NCBI GenBank assembly: GCA_963730225.1
Contig: CAVSQX010000004.1
Span: 930,001 to 994,000 of the forward strand
DNA length: 64,000 nt
From: CAVSQX01 sp963730225
GTDB taxonomy: Bacteria; Planctomycetota; Phycisphaerae; Tepidisphaerales; Tepidisphaeraceae
Reading direction: 5' to 3'
The notes beneath the pieces were generated by a model. The model had not been told where the DNA came from. It was given only the letters and a program-made list of their open reading frames with translations, and made no database searches. Shown one piece after another: positions 34,155-42,480 of the stretch (position 1 is its first letter; the number at the start of each line of letters is the position of its first letter). The translations under genes and the position numbers were made by a program.

Positions 34155-34757
34155 TCAGGAGCTGGCCGGTTCGCCGCCGCTGAGCGCGGAGAGAATCTCC
34201 TTGGTCGACCTGACTCGGCCCAGGCGGGGGAAGATGTTTTCTACGGCAAAGGCGTGCAGTTCGGCAGACATGGATGTCATGGCGTCTTCGGCGAAGGTGA
34301 TCTGGTAGCCGCGTTCCCAGCCGTCGCGGGCGGTGGATTCGACGCCCATGTTGGTGGCGATGCCGCCGATCACAAACCCGCGGATATTTCGCCGGCGAAG
34401 CTGAAGGTCCAACTCCGTTCCGTAAAAAGCGCCCCATTGGTGTTTGGTGATAACCAAATCCCCGGCCCGGGGACCGATCTGCGGAACCAGTTCGGACCAG
34501 TTTGAAGGCAGATCGGAGGGGCGGAAATTCATGGGAGAATCCACCGGCGGGCGAAGCATATCCTTTCCGTCGGCGGTGAACGCAACCCTCACCAGCACAA
34601 CCGTCGAGCCCAGCTCGCGGAAGCGGTCGGCCAGGCGGATGGCGTTGGCGATCACATCGGCCGGGGAATGCGGCGCCGTCTGCCGGCCGGCAACGCCGTG
34701 TTGCAAGTCGATCAATACCAACGCCGTGAAGGCAGAATCCAATAACAGCGATTCCAT
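34155..34757 (-). CDS. Isochorismatase-family hydrolase lacking the catalytic Cys
   Basis: 200 residues. Fold markers: ALVLIDLQHGVAG with the catalytic Asp, VVLVRVAF, DLVITKHQWGAFYGTELDLQ with the catalytic Lys, and IRGFVIGGIATNMGVESTARDG. In cysteine hydrolases the last block has Cys (TNVCVEST); here the position is Gly, as in some isochorismatase-like members. Nicotinamidase-type chemistry is therefore unlikely. Substrate unknown. It is 16 bases from miaB in the same orientation, upstream of it. Confidence 0.82.
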   Translation of the reverse strand: MESLLLDSAFTALVLIDLQHGVAGRQTAPHSPADVIANAIRLADRFRELGSTVVLVRVAFTADGKDMLRPPVDSPMNFRPSDLPSNWSELVPQIGPRAGDLVITKHQWGAFYGTELDLQLRRRNIRGFVIGGIATNMGVESTARDGWERGYQITFAEDAMTSMSAELHAFAVENIFPRLGRVRSTKEILSALSGGEPASS

Positions 34758-34957
34758 GTGTTGCCCTTTCGTGTTCTTCCGCGTGGACCCTGAGGATAAG
34801 CCCTTTGGGCAAGGATTGCCTAGGGCAATAACCGGCCCATTTTAGCCCCAACCCAGCAATTGGCGATCGTGAGCCGGAAACCCGCGATTGGTCATCTCGT
34901 GTGGAACGGCGGTTCGGCCGATAACTAATTACAGAGGCAGTCAAGTTTTGGTTGCCA

Positions 34958-35698
34958 ATGGCGACGCCAAGGTTTAACGTGGTTGCTGTGCCCAGCGTTT
35001 TTTTCGAGTCGTTGGAGGATCGCCGGCTGCTGTCGGCTGTGACGCTGTCGCATTGGGTACTGCGTGTTGCCGGCCAGGCGAATGCGCCAAGCACGATTAC
35101 CGTCGGGCTCACGCCCGATCAGCAATCGGTCACCGCCAGCGTGGCCTACACGTTGCCCAAAAAGGGGCCACAGCTTTTAACCAAAACGTTTCCACTTTCC
35201 AAGGTTCGACTGCTGGTTATTCATGGCGGCCCGCAAGCAAATTCGATTCTGATCGATCAGACCAATGGATCGTTTTCGATCCCGGCACAGATCACAACGG
35301 GCAACGGTTATGACACCGTGCAAGGCGGCGACGAACAGGACCGAATCATCTGTGGCCGCGGGAATGATTCGATCAACAGCGGCAACGGCAACGATGTCAT
35401 CTACGGCGGGTACGGAAATGCCACGCTAATCGGCGGCTCGGGAAACGACTGGATTCACGCGGGCAAAGGGCATCAGGAGATTTTGGCGGGCGACGGCCAG
35501 GACACGCTCATCGCAGGTACCATAGGCGATACCCTCATGGGCGGCGCGGGCCACGACACCTTCGTCGCCGTGGCGATGAAATATTATCCGGCCAACAATT
35601 TTGATGCATCGAAAGATAAATTCAAAGTCAAGGTTCTGCCTTCCAGCAGCAGCAGCGACGACAGCTTGCTCGATGATCTGCTCACTTATCTGCTCTGA
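34958..35698 (+). CDS. Exported RTX-like calcium-binding protein with planctomycete LEDRRLLSA tag
   Basis: 246 residues from ATG 34958 (a TTG at 34952 is the alternative). Residues 19-27 are LEDRRLLSA, the N-terminal motif found on many large secreted planctomycete proteins. The second half has five or six RTX nonapeptides (GGDEQDRII, GRGNDSINS, GNGNDVIYG, GSGNDWIHA, GDGQDTLIA, GAGHDTFVA), which fold as a calcium-loaded beta roll. The tail is Ser/Asp-rich. No catalytic domain, so probably structural or a fragment of a larger family. Single gene, convergent with the next. Confidence 0.82.
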   Translation: MATPRFNVVAVPSVFFESLEDRRLLSAVTLSHWVLRVAGQANAPSTITVGLTPDQQSVTASVAYTLPKKGPQLLTKTFPLSKVRLLVIHGGPQANSILIDQTNGSFSIPAQITTGNGYDTVQGGDEQDRIICGRGNDSINSGNGNDVIYGGYGNATLIGGSGNDWIHAGKGHQEILAGDGQDTLIAGTIGDTLMGGAGHDTFVAVAMKYYPANNFDASKDKFKVKVLPSSSSSDDSLLDDLLTYLL

Positions 35699-35701
35699 TC
35701 A

Positions 35702-36253
35702 TCATTTGACTTCAAACCCGGTGAGCGTGAAATCCGTCGTTGCATTTTGCGCCCGGCCGACGGCGGCGCCCCAGGACCCGACGGCGAGGCCCCTTCGAAC
35801 TTCACCAATCCGCCGGGCACATCGGAACTCACCCAGATTTTTCGGGCCGCGTTTGTGCCCGTTCCCTGATGCACCGTGTCGTACACCTTGCATTTGAACG
35901 TACGACCCCATTGCCTTCACATCCTCTTCGCCGTCGTCCTTGAGATCGTCGGAATTCACCTTGGCCGGAATTATCGTGGGGTGAGATGACGTGTGCGGCT
36001 GGCCCATGATGTTCACGGTTGTTTTCACGTCGATCGTAGCCTGATCGTCGGTTAGGGCCGTGAGCGACCAGGTGAATTGCATATCGACTTGCATTCCGTT
36101 CATGCTGATCGTGCTGCCGTAGGTGCTGTTGGAGCCAATTTTGAACTTCGCCCAGGCCTGGTAGCGCGGATTGTCCACGGAATCGGCCTTGGCTATCGCT
36201 GAAAACGCCAGAACTGCCGCCGCACAAAACGCGCATCGAACGAATTTCTTCAT
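35702..36253 (-). CDS. Exported protein of unknown function, frame disrupted twice
   Basis: Signal peptide MKKFVRCAFCAAAVLAFSAI, then a beta-rich body (MQVDMQFTWSLTALTDDQAT, then IDVKTTVNIMG). From about 35910 down to about 35790 the adjacent frame is the sensible one (TFKCKVYDTVHQG, then KIWVSSDVPGGLVKFEG), whereas this frame gives arginine-rich nonsense. After that the original frame resumes with ATTDFTLTGFEVK and the stop. Two compensating indels best explain this. With both corrected it would be a secreted protein of about 180 residues, family not recognised. Start ATG 36253. Confidence 0.65.
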   Translation of the reverse strand: MKKFVRCAFCAAAVLAFSAIAKADSVDNPRYQAWAKFKIGSNSTYGSTISMNGMQVDMQFTWSLTALTDDQATIDVKTTVNIMGQPHTSSHPTIIPAKVNSDDLKDDGEEDVKAMGSYVQMQGVRHGASGNGHKRGPKNLGEFRCARRIGEVRRGLAVGSWGAAVGRAQNATTDFTLTGFEVK

Positions 36254-36331
36254 GGAAGCCTCCAAAGTTGCGACCGATCCGAAATGGCCGATGGACAACA
36301 TCTTAAACGAGCCGGGTCACGACGCAACAGA

Positions 36332-37108
36332 TTATCGGACTGGACAAAATGTAAGAAGAGCTACCGATTCGGCCAGCGCCATTTTGGCCGGCTGAACTGC
36401 ACGAGCGGATGACGGCAAAGGTGCCGCGGCGAGGCATTCGGCGCGAGTGCGCCGCAGTTCGACTTGGAAATCGACATTGGCCAGCAACTGTTTGGCAATT
36501 TCAGCGCCGAGCTTCTCTCCCGCTTCCACGTCACTGGGATAATGAACCCCCGCGATGACCCGATCCTCGCCAATTTGCCGTGCGCGGGCCATCAGCCGAT
36601 CCTTCTGGTCCGGAAAAATCTCCGAGAGCAGAGTCCCCCAGACGATCGCATTGGTGGCGTGCCCGCTGGGATACGAACTGGTCGAATCCAGCGAAACGCA
36701 CGGGTGGATGGCCCGATCGGCTTGATACGGACGGGGCCGATTCCATTGCTTTTTTGCATCCAGAAAGATCGCATGCGTGTCGCTCTCCACCACCGCCATC
36801 AGATCCGCCGTCACGGGTAGCGATCGCCTGTTGAACCAATCGCCAAGCACGTCGGCGAAGACGAACGCATTCATTTTCACTTCCGATCGGCAGCGCGAAA
36901 CATCCTCGGTGGTTCGGCTGTATTGCCAATGCAGCAGCGTCGCCATCTCCGCCTGCTGCTGCTGCGAGCCCTCCTCCGGCGGAGCCGGCAAAAGCCCCGT
37001 GACATCCACATCCGGCGGCTGAACATAGCGGCTTGGATCGGCGCCAGACGCCGTCACGGACCATATCGTTAATGCCAGCAGCGGACAGATGAAAGCCCTT
37101 GGTCGCAT
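36332..37108 (-). CDS. PAP2 / class A acid phosphatase-like exported phosphatase
   Basis: 258 residues. Signal peptide MRPRAFICPLLALTIWSVTA. The three-part phosphatase motif is complete: KKQWNRPRP, then YPSGHATNA, then RVIAGVHYPSDVEAG, carrying the conserved Lys, Arg, two His and Asp residues. Size and order match bacterial non-specific acid phosphatases (PhoN-like) in the periplasm. ATG 37108 was chosen over 37150 because the signal peptide begins there. Single gene, divergent from the Calx-beta gene. Confidence 0.88.
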   Translation of the reverse strand: MRPRAFICPLLALTIWSVTASGADPSRYVQPPDVDVTGLLPAPPEEGSQQQQAEMATLLHWQYSRTTEDVSRCRSEVKMNAFVFADVLGDWFNRRSLPVTADLMAVVESDTHAIFLDAKKQWNRPRPYQADRAIHPCVSLDSTSSYPSGHATNAIVWGTLLSEIFPDQKDRLMARARQIGEDRVIAGVHYPSDVEAGEKLGAEIAKQLLANVDFQVELRRTRAECLAAAPLPSSARAVQPAKMALAESVALLTFCPVR

Positions 37109-37430
37109 GATTCGTACTCCTGATTGGCGGATTTCTGCAAAACGATCCAATTCTCAGCCGCCCAGTTTCGACGCAATACGTGATTCCTGCAATGGTCCGG
37201 GCACCGGGCCCGGCCGTGTTGAGGCTCAAAGTTCCCTTTGACATGCACCCCCCGCAGACGCCATAATCCTGGCAGACAGTGGAGGGGCTGAGAAGTTGCC
37301 TACCGGCGGAGCAACGTCTCGTTGCAACGGGAGAGTTTGTCGGCGTCGGGGTGGTGGCAATGTGTCCTTTTTTTCATCCTCGATCGAGTCGACTGATACG
37401 CATCCCTGCCCGGCAGGAAGGAATATGTAG
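37109..37430. other. Divergent intergenic region with promoter
   Basis: 322 bases between the phosphatase and the Calx-beta gene. It holds a strong sigma70-like promoter at 37238-37267 and a long leader. The leader has a small GCAACG/CGTTGC hairpin at about 37313-37327 and a T-run near 37370. Confidence 0.5.
37238..37267 (+). promoter_or_regulatory. Sigma70-type promoter of the Calx-beta gene
   Basis: TTGACA at 37238-37243, an 18-base spacer, then CATAAT at 37262-37267. Predicted transcription start is near 37274, leaving a leader of about 155 bases. Confidence 0.55.
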
Positions 37431-40373
37431 ATGCGACGTGCGTTGCAATTGAGCAGCATGGCCTCCCGATCAGAGTCGACGTCCCGGTATGACATGATGC
37501 CGCTGGAAAAGCGGATGCTTTTGTCCGCCCCGGTCATGATCGCCAAGCCCGAGGCGCAGTTCGGCGTCATTGGTGATGGCGGCGCCATATTTCTGGGTGG
37601 CGTCGTCTTCTACGACAATCACAACGCCGACCCCATTCTCCAAGGCACCCTCACCCCCGACGACGACGGTATCCCCAACGTCGAAGTCGATCTGGGTCGG
37701 AACATCATCAACAACGTGTTGCAAATCCAACAGAATGTGGTCACCGCGGGAGACGGAACGTACGGTTTCTCGAATCTCGCCCCTGGAAACTACTACCTCC
37801 AGTTCATCGTTCCGCCAGGTTACACCATCAGCCCCCTGGGCATTAACCGAAACACCATCCTGAATAGCATTGCTAATCCGCAGAACGGAATGTCGGCCGC
37901 AATCGCCGTGGCATATGACCCCACAAGTCCGAACTGGGCCCATGAAAACTGCGGCATGTTTAACACGACCGACAAACCGCCCTTCATTGGCGGGATGCTG
38001 TTCAACGACGCCAATGCCGACGGGCTTTTTGACAATGGCGAGATGGGTATCGGTGGGGCCACTGTCGTTTTGGAAGACGGCGCGGGCAACGTGGTTGCTG
38101 TCACCACCACCAGCACAGCCACCGGCATGGTCGGACTTTACAGTTTCCCAAACACGACAGCGATGCCGCCCGTGATCGGCCCGACCGCCGGAGCCTCGCC
38201 AGGCAATCCCTACGTCGTCCATTTTGTGCTGCCCGCGGGATTCGGGTTCTACAGCGCCAAGGAAGTCAATAACAGTCCAACGCAATACAGCTGGGTCAAT
38301 CCGAATACGGGCAATACCGACACGATTAACGTCCTGGTCGACACCGCCCAAACCGACGTAAACTGCGGCGTTTACGCCCTGTCCATGCAAATTGTCGGCC
38401 CGACTAATGCGACGACCGTGATGTTCGACCCCAACGAGGGAATTCCCCGGCCCCATTCGGGATTCGCCATCGCCTATTTCAGCGTGAGCATCATTCCGCC
38501 AGTCAATGACAGTGGCGTCACCGTTCCCTATCAGACGCAAGACATTAGCGCCGTCGGCGGCTACGACTACGTCTCGCAGAGCGGAAATATCTTTTTCCCG
38601 GCCGGTGTCACCCTCGAGCAGATTCAGATTCAAATCATCGGCGACCTCAACATCGAAAATGACGTCAGCTTCCGCGTGATTATCCATCCTCCGCCGCAGT
38701 ACACCAACAACACCACCACCGCCACCTGCATCATTCTCAACACCAACTTTCCTGATGCGACCGTTACCGGCAGCTCGGTCACTCGATCCGCCACGCAGAC
38801 CGAGAATCTTCCCTTTACTGTTAGCCTGAATTTACCTGCGCCGTTCCCGGTTATCGTGCCGTACCTGACCAGCGACTACAGCGCCGTCTCCGGCACCGAC
38901 TACACCGCCACCACCGGTGATGTGACCTTTACGGCGGGGCAAACATCGAAAACCGTTGATGTCCCTGTCTTGCCCGGAACCAGCCCGCAATCGAACAAGC
39001 AATTCTATCTGGTGCTGGATGACGCCGAAGCGACGACCGTTACCACCCCGCTGGCCAAAGCCCTGGGAACAATCGTGAGCAACGCCGGGCCGCAGCTTAG
39101 CATCGCCGACAACGACATCACCGAATCGCTGCTGGGCACCACGAATCTTCCGCTCACGATTACTCTTGCCCCGGCTCTGCCGTCCGCCGTGACCGTTGAT
39201 TATGCCACCGCCGACGGCACCGCCATCGCCGGGGTCGATTACGGCGCGACGTCCGGCTCGATAACCTTCGCAATCGGTCAGACCAGCGCCGTCATCAACG
39301 TGCCGGTCTACCGCGTCTTCACGTCCGCCCAGGACAAGACATTCACGATGACCATCAGCGATCCCGGCGGGACGGCGACGGTCGTCACTCCCACCGCCAC
39401 CGCCACCATCCACGACATCGCCACCGTCGCCCTGCCTTTCGACCAGAAGACCAGCCTCAAATACACCGATTATCTGCTCGATCCCGTGACCGTCAGTCTG
39501 AGCGGACCAGGCCAGGGCACGCTCGTTTTCCTGGGCACCACCAGCAGCGACACCAACGCCTTTGAAATCATCCTCAACGGCAGCACCAGCGCATCGATCC
39601 TGACGGTCAAAACCAAGCCCAGCGCGCAGACCTCCTTCATGAATCTGCTCGTGACCGGCTCGCTCAGCCAGATGGTCGCCAGGACCAGCAATGTTCTTGG
39701 ACAAATCAGCGTTTCCGGCAGCCTCAACAAGCTGATGTTGAATTATCTTCAGGCCTCCAGCGTCACGATCGGCGCGGGCGTCGGCTCGCTGACCATGAAC
39801 GTCACGCAGGGGGTTCTCAACACCGACATCACCTCGGCGATTCCGATTGCGTCGCTGACCGCCGCCGCGTTCACCGCCTCCGACGGGGTAACCCACAACA
39901 TCACCGCTCCGAGCGTCGGCACCATTCGGATCAAGGGCGATCTCCTCGGTGCACTCGTGCAGACGGCGTCGGTGGCGATGCTCAACATCACCGGTTCGAT
40001 CAGCGGCAGTTCCATTCTGGCCACCGACAAGATCGGCCCGGTGATCGCCGGGGGCATCGCCGGCAGCACCATCTTTGCCGGTATTCTTAGCACGGTCACA
40101 ACCCTGCCAAACACAGCCGCCGACTTTACGAATCAATCCGCTTCCATCACATCCGTGCGGACCAAAACTTTCAGCGATTCATTGATTGCCGCATGGAAAA
40201 TTGGCGCCGTCACCCTCGGCACAATCACCACCACCAACGGTGGAACCCCCTTCGGTATAGCCGGCGATCAAATCACCTCGGTGCGAAGCACCGTTCCGGT
40301 GATTCATCTGATCAATATCAATTCCACGTCGACCCCGTTTGCCAAGGATGATTTTACGGTTCAGCCCGTATAA
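37431..40373 (+). CDS. Large exported Calx-beta / SdrD-B-like surface protein
   Basis: 980 residues. LEKRMLLSA at 25-33 is the planctomycete secretion-associated tag. Two prealbumin-like (SdrD B) units follow (about 55-160: DDDGIPNVEVDLG and GDGTYGFSNLAPGNYYLQF; about 180-290: DANADGLFDNGEMGIGGATV). Three Calx-beta domains come next (for example VPYLTSDYSAVSGTDY and VDYATADGTAIAGVDYGATS), then a beta-helical C-terminal part rich in Ser, Thr and Ile. No enzyme motif. Probably an adhesion or cell-surface scaffold protein. Start ATG 37431 with GGAAGGA upstream. Confidence 0.88.
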   Translation: MRRALQLSSMASRSESTSRYDMMPLEKRMLLSAPVMIAKPEAQFGVIGDGGAIFLGGVVFYDNHNADPILQGTLTPDDDGIPNVEVDLGRNIINNVLQIQQNVVTAGDGTYGFSNLAPGNYYLQFIVPPGYTISPLGINRNTILNSIANPQNGMSAAIAVAYDPTSPNWAHENCGMFNTTDKPPFIGGMLFNDANADGLFDNGEMGIGGATVVLEDGAGNVVAVTTTSTATGMVGLYSFPNTTAMPPVIGPTAGASPGNPYVVHFVLPAGFGFYSAKEVNNSPTQYSWVNPNTGNTDTINVLVDTAQTDVNCGVYALSMQIVGPTNATTVMFDPNEGIPRPHSGFAIAYFSVSIIPPVNDSGVTVPYQTQDISAVGGYDYVSQSGNIFFPAGVTLEQIQIQIIGDLNIENDVSFRVIIHPPPQYTNNTTTATCIILNTNFPDATVTGSSVTRSATQTENLPFTVSLNLPAPFPVIVPYLTSDYSAVSGTDYTATTGDVTFTAGQTSKTVDVPVLPGTSPQSNKQFYLVLDDAEATTVTTPLAKALGTIVSNAGPQLSIADNDITESLLGTTNLPLTITLAPALPSAVTVDYATADGTAIAGVDYGATSGSITFAIGQTSAVINVPVYRVFTSAQDKTFTMTISDPGGTATVVTPTATATIHDIATVALPFDQKTSLKYTDYLLDPVTVSLSGPGQGTLVFLGTTSSDTNAFEIILNGSTSASILTVKTKPSAQTSFMNLLVTGSLSQMVARTSNVLGQISVSGSLNKLMLNYLQASSVTIGAGVGSLTMNVTQGVLNTDITSAIPIASLTAAAFTASDGVTHNITAPSVGTIRIKGDLLGALVQTASVAMLNITGSISGSSILATDKIGPVIAGGIAGSTIFAGILSTVTTLPNTAADFTNQSASITSVRTKTFSDSLIAAWKIGAVTLGTITTTNGGTPFGIAGDQITSVRSTVPVIHLININSTSTPFAKDDFTVQPV

Positions 40374-40640
40374 ACCGCCGTCCGAACGCCCCGTTGCGAC
40401 TGTTGCATATTCCGTGCGCGAGCCTCGCCCCCGCTGAACAATTCGCAGGCGGATTCCGCTTTGACGTGGCGGCGGTATTCCTTGGCGAACCGCTTTTTGC
40501 CTTGAAAATGCCCCTTTACGCCGCCGCCGTTTTTTTATGGCGCTGGCATCCTCTTTGTTCCACGCACACCGTCATCGTCGCGGTGACGGTGATGGAGTGA
40601 CAAAGTTCACTCGAAAATCATGGAGCGCGGTTGGTTCCCA

Positions 40641-40701
40641 CGGGCGGTGTCGTCCGGCCGGCGGTCGGTCGGACGACACCTGTGCCCGGGGCGTTTTTTT
40701 T
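40641..40701 (+). terminator. Compound hairpin followed by eight T
   Basis: CGGGC plus GGTGTCGTCCG (40641-40656) pairs with CGGACGACACC plus GCCCG (40670-40688, with a TGT bulge); GGGCG and T8 (40694-40701) follow. This is a plausible intrinsic terminator for the long surface-protein transcript 270 bases upstream. Confidence 0.5.
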
Positions 40702-40758
40702 GCGCCAGCCGGCCCGCGGGCTGGCGCGTAAACGGCGGCGGACGCAAACGCCTTCATT

Positions 40759-40813
40759 GGAAGTTCGGGATTCGAATTTGATTCGAATTCCGAATTCTGT
40801 CCTTCGAGTTTCC
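40759..40813. repeat. Partial copy 3 of the TTCGAA-rich repeat
   Basis: One arm only, with GATTCGAATTTGATTCGAAT words diverged from copies 1, 2 and 4. It lies immediately at the stop of the QueC-like gene. Confidence 0.55.
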
Positions 40814-40814
40814 C

Positions 40815-41474
40815 CTAACCCCTTCTCGCCCCGCGCAGCGGATCGGCCTTACCCGCCTGCTGGAACGCCGCCTCTCGTGAACGGCAGCCCGCGCACGCCC
40901 AGCACGGCTCGTTTCCACCTTCACTGCAACTCCACGTTCGCTCCAGCGGCGCGGCGGCTTGAAACCCTACGTCGATCACTTGCCACGGCTCCAGCTCCAG
41001 CAGCGGCGTCTCGACCGTCAACTCGGTTTGATTGCACGGCAGTTGAATCATCTCATTCCAGATCTGTACGTATTCCGCAGCCTGTGCCAACTCGTCGGCG
41101 CTGGCGCCGACGCGCAGCCCCAGGTAGACCGCCGCCGCCTGATATTGCACCGCAAAACGCACCGCAGCCGAAATCATCGGCAGCAGCCCGATCAACTGCG
41201 GCGAGATCGGCATCGGGCGCCGCGGATCCGACGTCGTTGACGTCCCCACACTGGCCGGCTGGATCAGGCTCAAAAACGGCATCGACAGCGTATGCTCCCG
41301 ATGCGGTTTGAAGTGTGCCACCTGCAAATCAAACGCCCCGCGGGCCGGCCCGGCCGGTTGCTCGCCCACTTCCGCAAACAGCAGCACCGCCCGATATTTT
41401 TGCATCGCCAGCGCCGTCGTCACGGCGCTGTTGATGCTTCCGTTATTCAGCACGATCGCCATATCCTTGGCCAT
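40815..41474 (-). CDS. QueC/ExsB-like protein with degenerate PP-loop
   Basis: 219 residues. The C-terminus RTWSCSEGGNEPCWACAGC followed by RSREAAF is the four-Cys zinc site and tail of 7-cyano-7-deazaguanine synthase, and YLGLRVGASADELAQAAEYV fits the QueC core. The ATP-binding PP-loop, normally SGGxDS, reads NNGSINS, so ATP-pyrophosphatase activity is doubtful. No other queuosine gene is nearby. It is the last gene of a minus-strand operon murI / HEAT lipoprotein / dehydrogenase / this gene, with gaps of 8-21 bases. It may be a neofunctionalised paralogue. Confidence 0.78.
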   Translation of the reverse strand: MAKDMAIVLNNGSINSAVTTALAMQKYRAVLLFAEVGEQPAGPARGAFDLQVAHFKPHREHTLSMPFLSLIQPASVGTSTTSDPRRPMPISPQLIGLLPMISAAVRFAVQYQAAAVYLGLRVGASADELAQAAEYVQIWNEMIQLPCNQTELTVETPLLELEPWQVIDVGFQAAAPLERTWSCSEGGNEPCWACAGCRSREAAFQQAGKADPLRGARRG

Positions 41475-41494
41475 ATCGATCTCGCGTTAGAGAC

Positions 41495-42472
41495 TTATTC
41501 CATCGACAGAACAATTTTCAGCATGTTCGGCTTTGCCGCCAGTTCCATCGCCTGAGCGCCGTGCTCCAGCTTCATGCGACGCGTGATGAGGCTGACCACG
41601 TCGATCTGCTTTTGCGCCAGTGCCGTAATCGCTTCGCGAAACGGTCCGCAGCGGCTTCCGACCAGCGTGATCTCATCGACCACCAGAGGAGCCAGATTCA
41701 GCGTCTTCCCCGCCGCAGCGGTGCTCTTGAGCACGATCATTCCGCGCGGCCGCACCAGTTGCATGGCCAGCTCCAGGCCTGCGGCACTGCCCGTGCAATC
41801 GACTACCACATCCTGATCGTGCCGCGGGACGATCTCGCTCAGCGGACGGGCGCGAATCGACCATTTCTCGCAGATCGCCAGCTTCTGTTCGTGTTTCCCG
41901 ATGACACGGACGGCGTAACCGGCATTGCGAAGCGCCTGGGCCACCAGCAATCCGAGCCGCCCATCGCCCAGCACGGTCACCCATCGGCGTCCTTCGGCGG
42001 CGGAGCTTCGTCCCGGCGCTCCCAGTTTTTTCACCACCGCTATCGCCGCGGCCAGCGGCTCGACAAAAACCGCCTGATCATCGTCCACCGCAGGCGGCAG
42101 TGCATGCAGATTTTTTTCCGGCAGACGAACAAAATCCGCGAAGGCTCCGTCGTGGTTGGCAATTCCCAGCACGCTGCGGTTGCGGCAGTGATTGCTCAGT
42201 CCGGACAGGCACATATCGCATCGCCCGCAGACGACGTTGATTTCACCCACAACGCGCTGGCCAACCAACTCCTTGTTCGGGGAGGAGACCACTTCGGCGA
42301 CGAATTCGTGGCCCAGCACGCCGTGGAAGTTCATGTACCCTTTGACGATCTCCAGATCGGTGGAGCAGATGCCGGCCAGCCGAACGCGCAACAGCGAGTC
42401 GCCGCCATCCGCCGACGGTTCGGCCCGGCGCGGGTCGAACCAGACGGACTTGTCGAAAACCAAAGCTCGCAT
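41495..42472 (-). CDS. Zinc-binding medium-chain alcohol dehydrogenase
   Basis: 325 residues. Catalytic-zinc region GICSTDLEIVKGYMNFHGVL followed by GHEF, structural-zinc loop CGRCDMCLSGLSNHC, then a Rossmann domain with VTVLGDGRLGLLVAQALRNA, in which the usual GxGxxG is GDGRLG. Similar proteins are threonine/sorbitol dehydrogenase-like or act in natural-product pathways. ATG 42472 (MRALVFDK) was chosen; a 37-codon upstream extension lies in the intergenic gap and HEAT gene. Substrate unknown. Confidence 0.86.
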   Translation of the reverse strand: MRALVFDKSVWFDPRRAEPSADGGDSLLRVRLAGICSTDLEIVKGYMNFHGVLGHEFVAEVVSSPNKELVGQRVVGEINVVCGRCDMCLSGLSNHCRNRSVLGIANHDGAFADFVRLPEKNLHALPPAVDDDQAVFVEPLAAAIAVVKKLGAPGRSSAAEGRRWVTVLGDGRLGLLVAQALRNAGYAVRVIGKHEQKLAICEKWSIRARPLSEIVPRHDQDVVVDCTGSAAGLELAMQLVRPRGMIVLKSTAAAGKTLNLAPLVVDEITLVGSRCGPFREAITALAQKQIDVVSLITRRMKLEHGAQAMELAAKPNMLKIVLSME

Positions 42473-42480
42473 GGCCAATC

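Larger units (their letters stand above)
40374..40814. other. Non-coding 441-base region rich in inverted repeats
   Basis: No convincing gene. It contains a CACCGTCA/TGACGGTG hairpin at 40567-40591, the compound hairpin plus T8 at 40641-40701, a GCGCCAGCC/GGCTGGCGC hairpin at 40702-40727 and a single arm of the TTCGAA-type dispersed repeat at 40759-40813. Confidence 0.6.
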
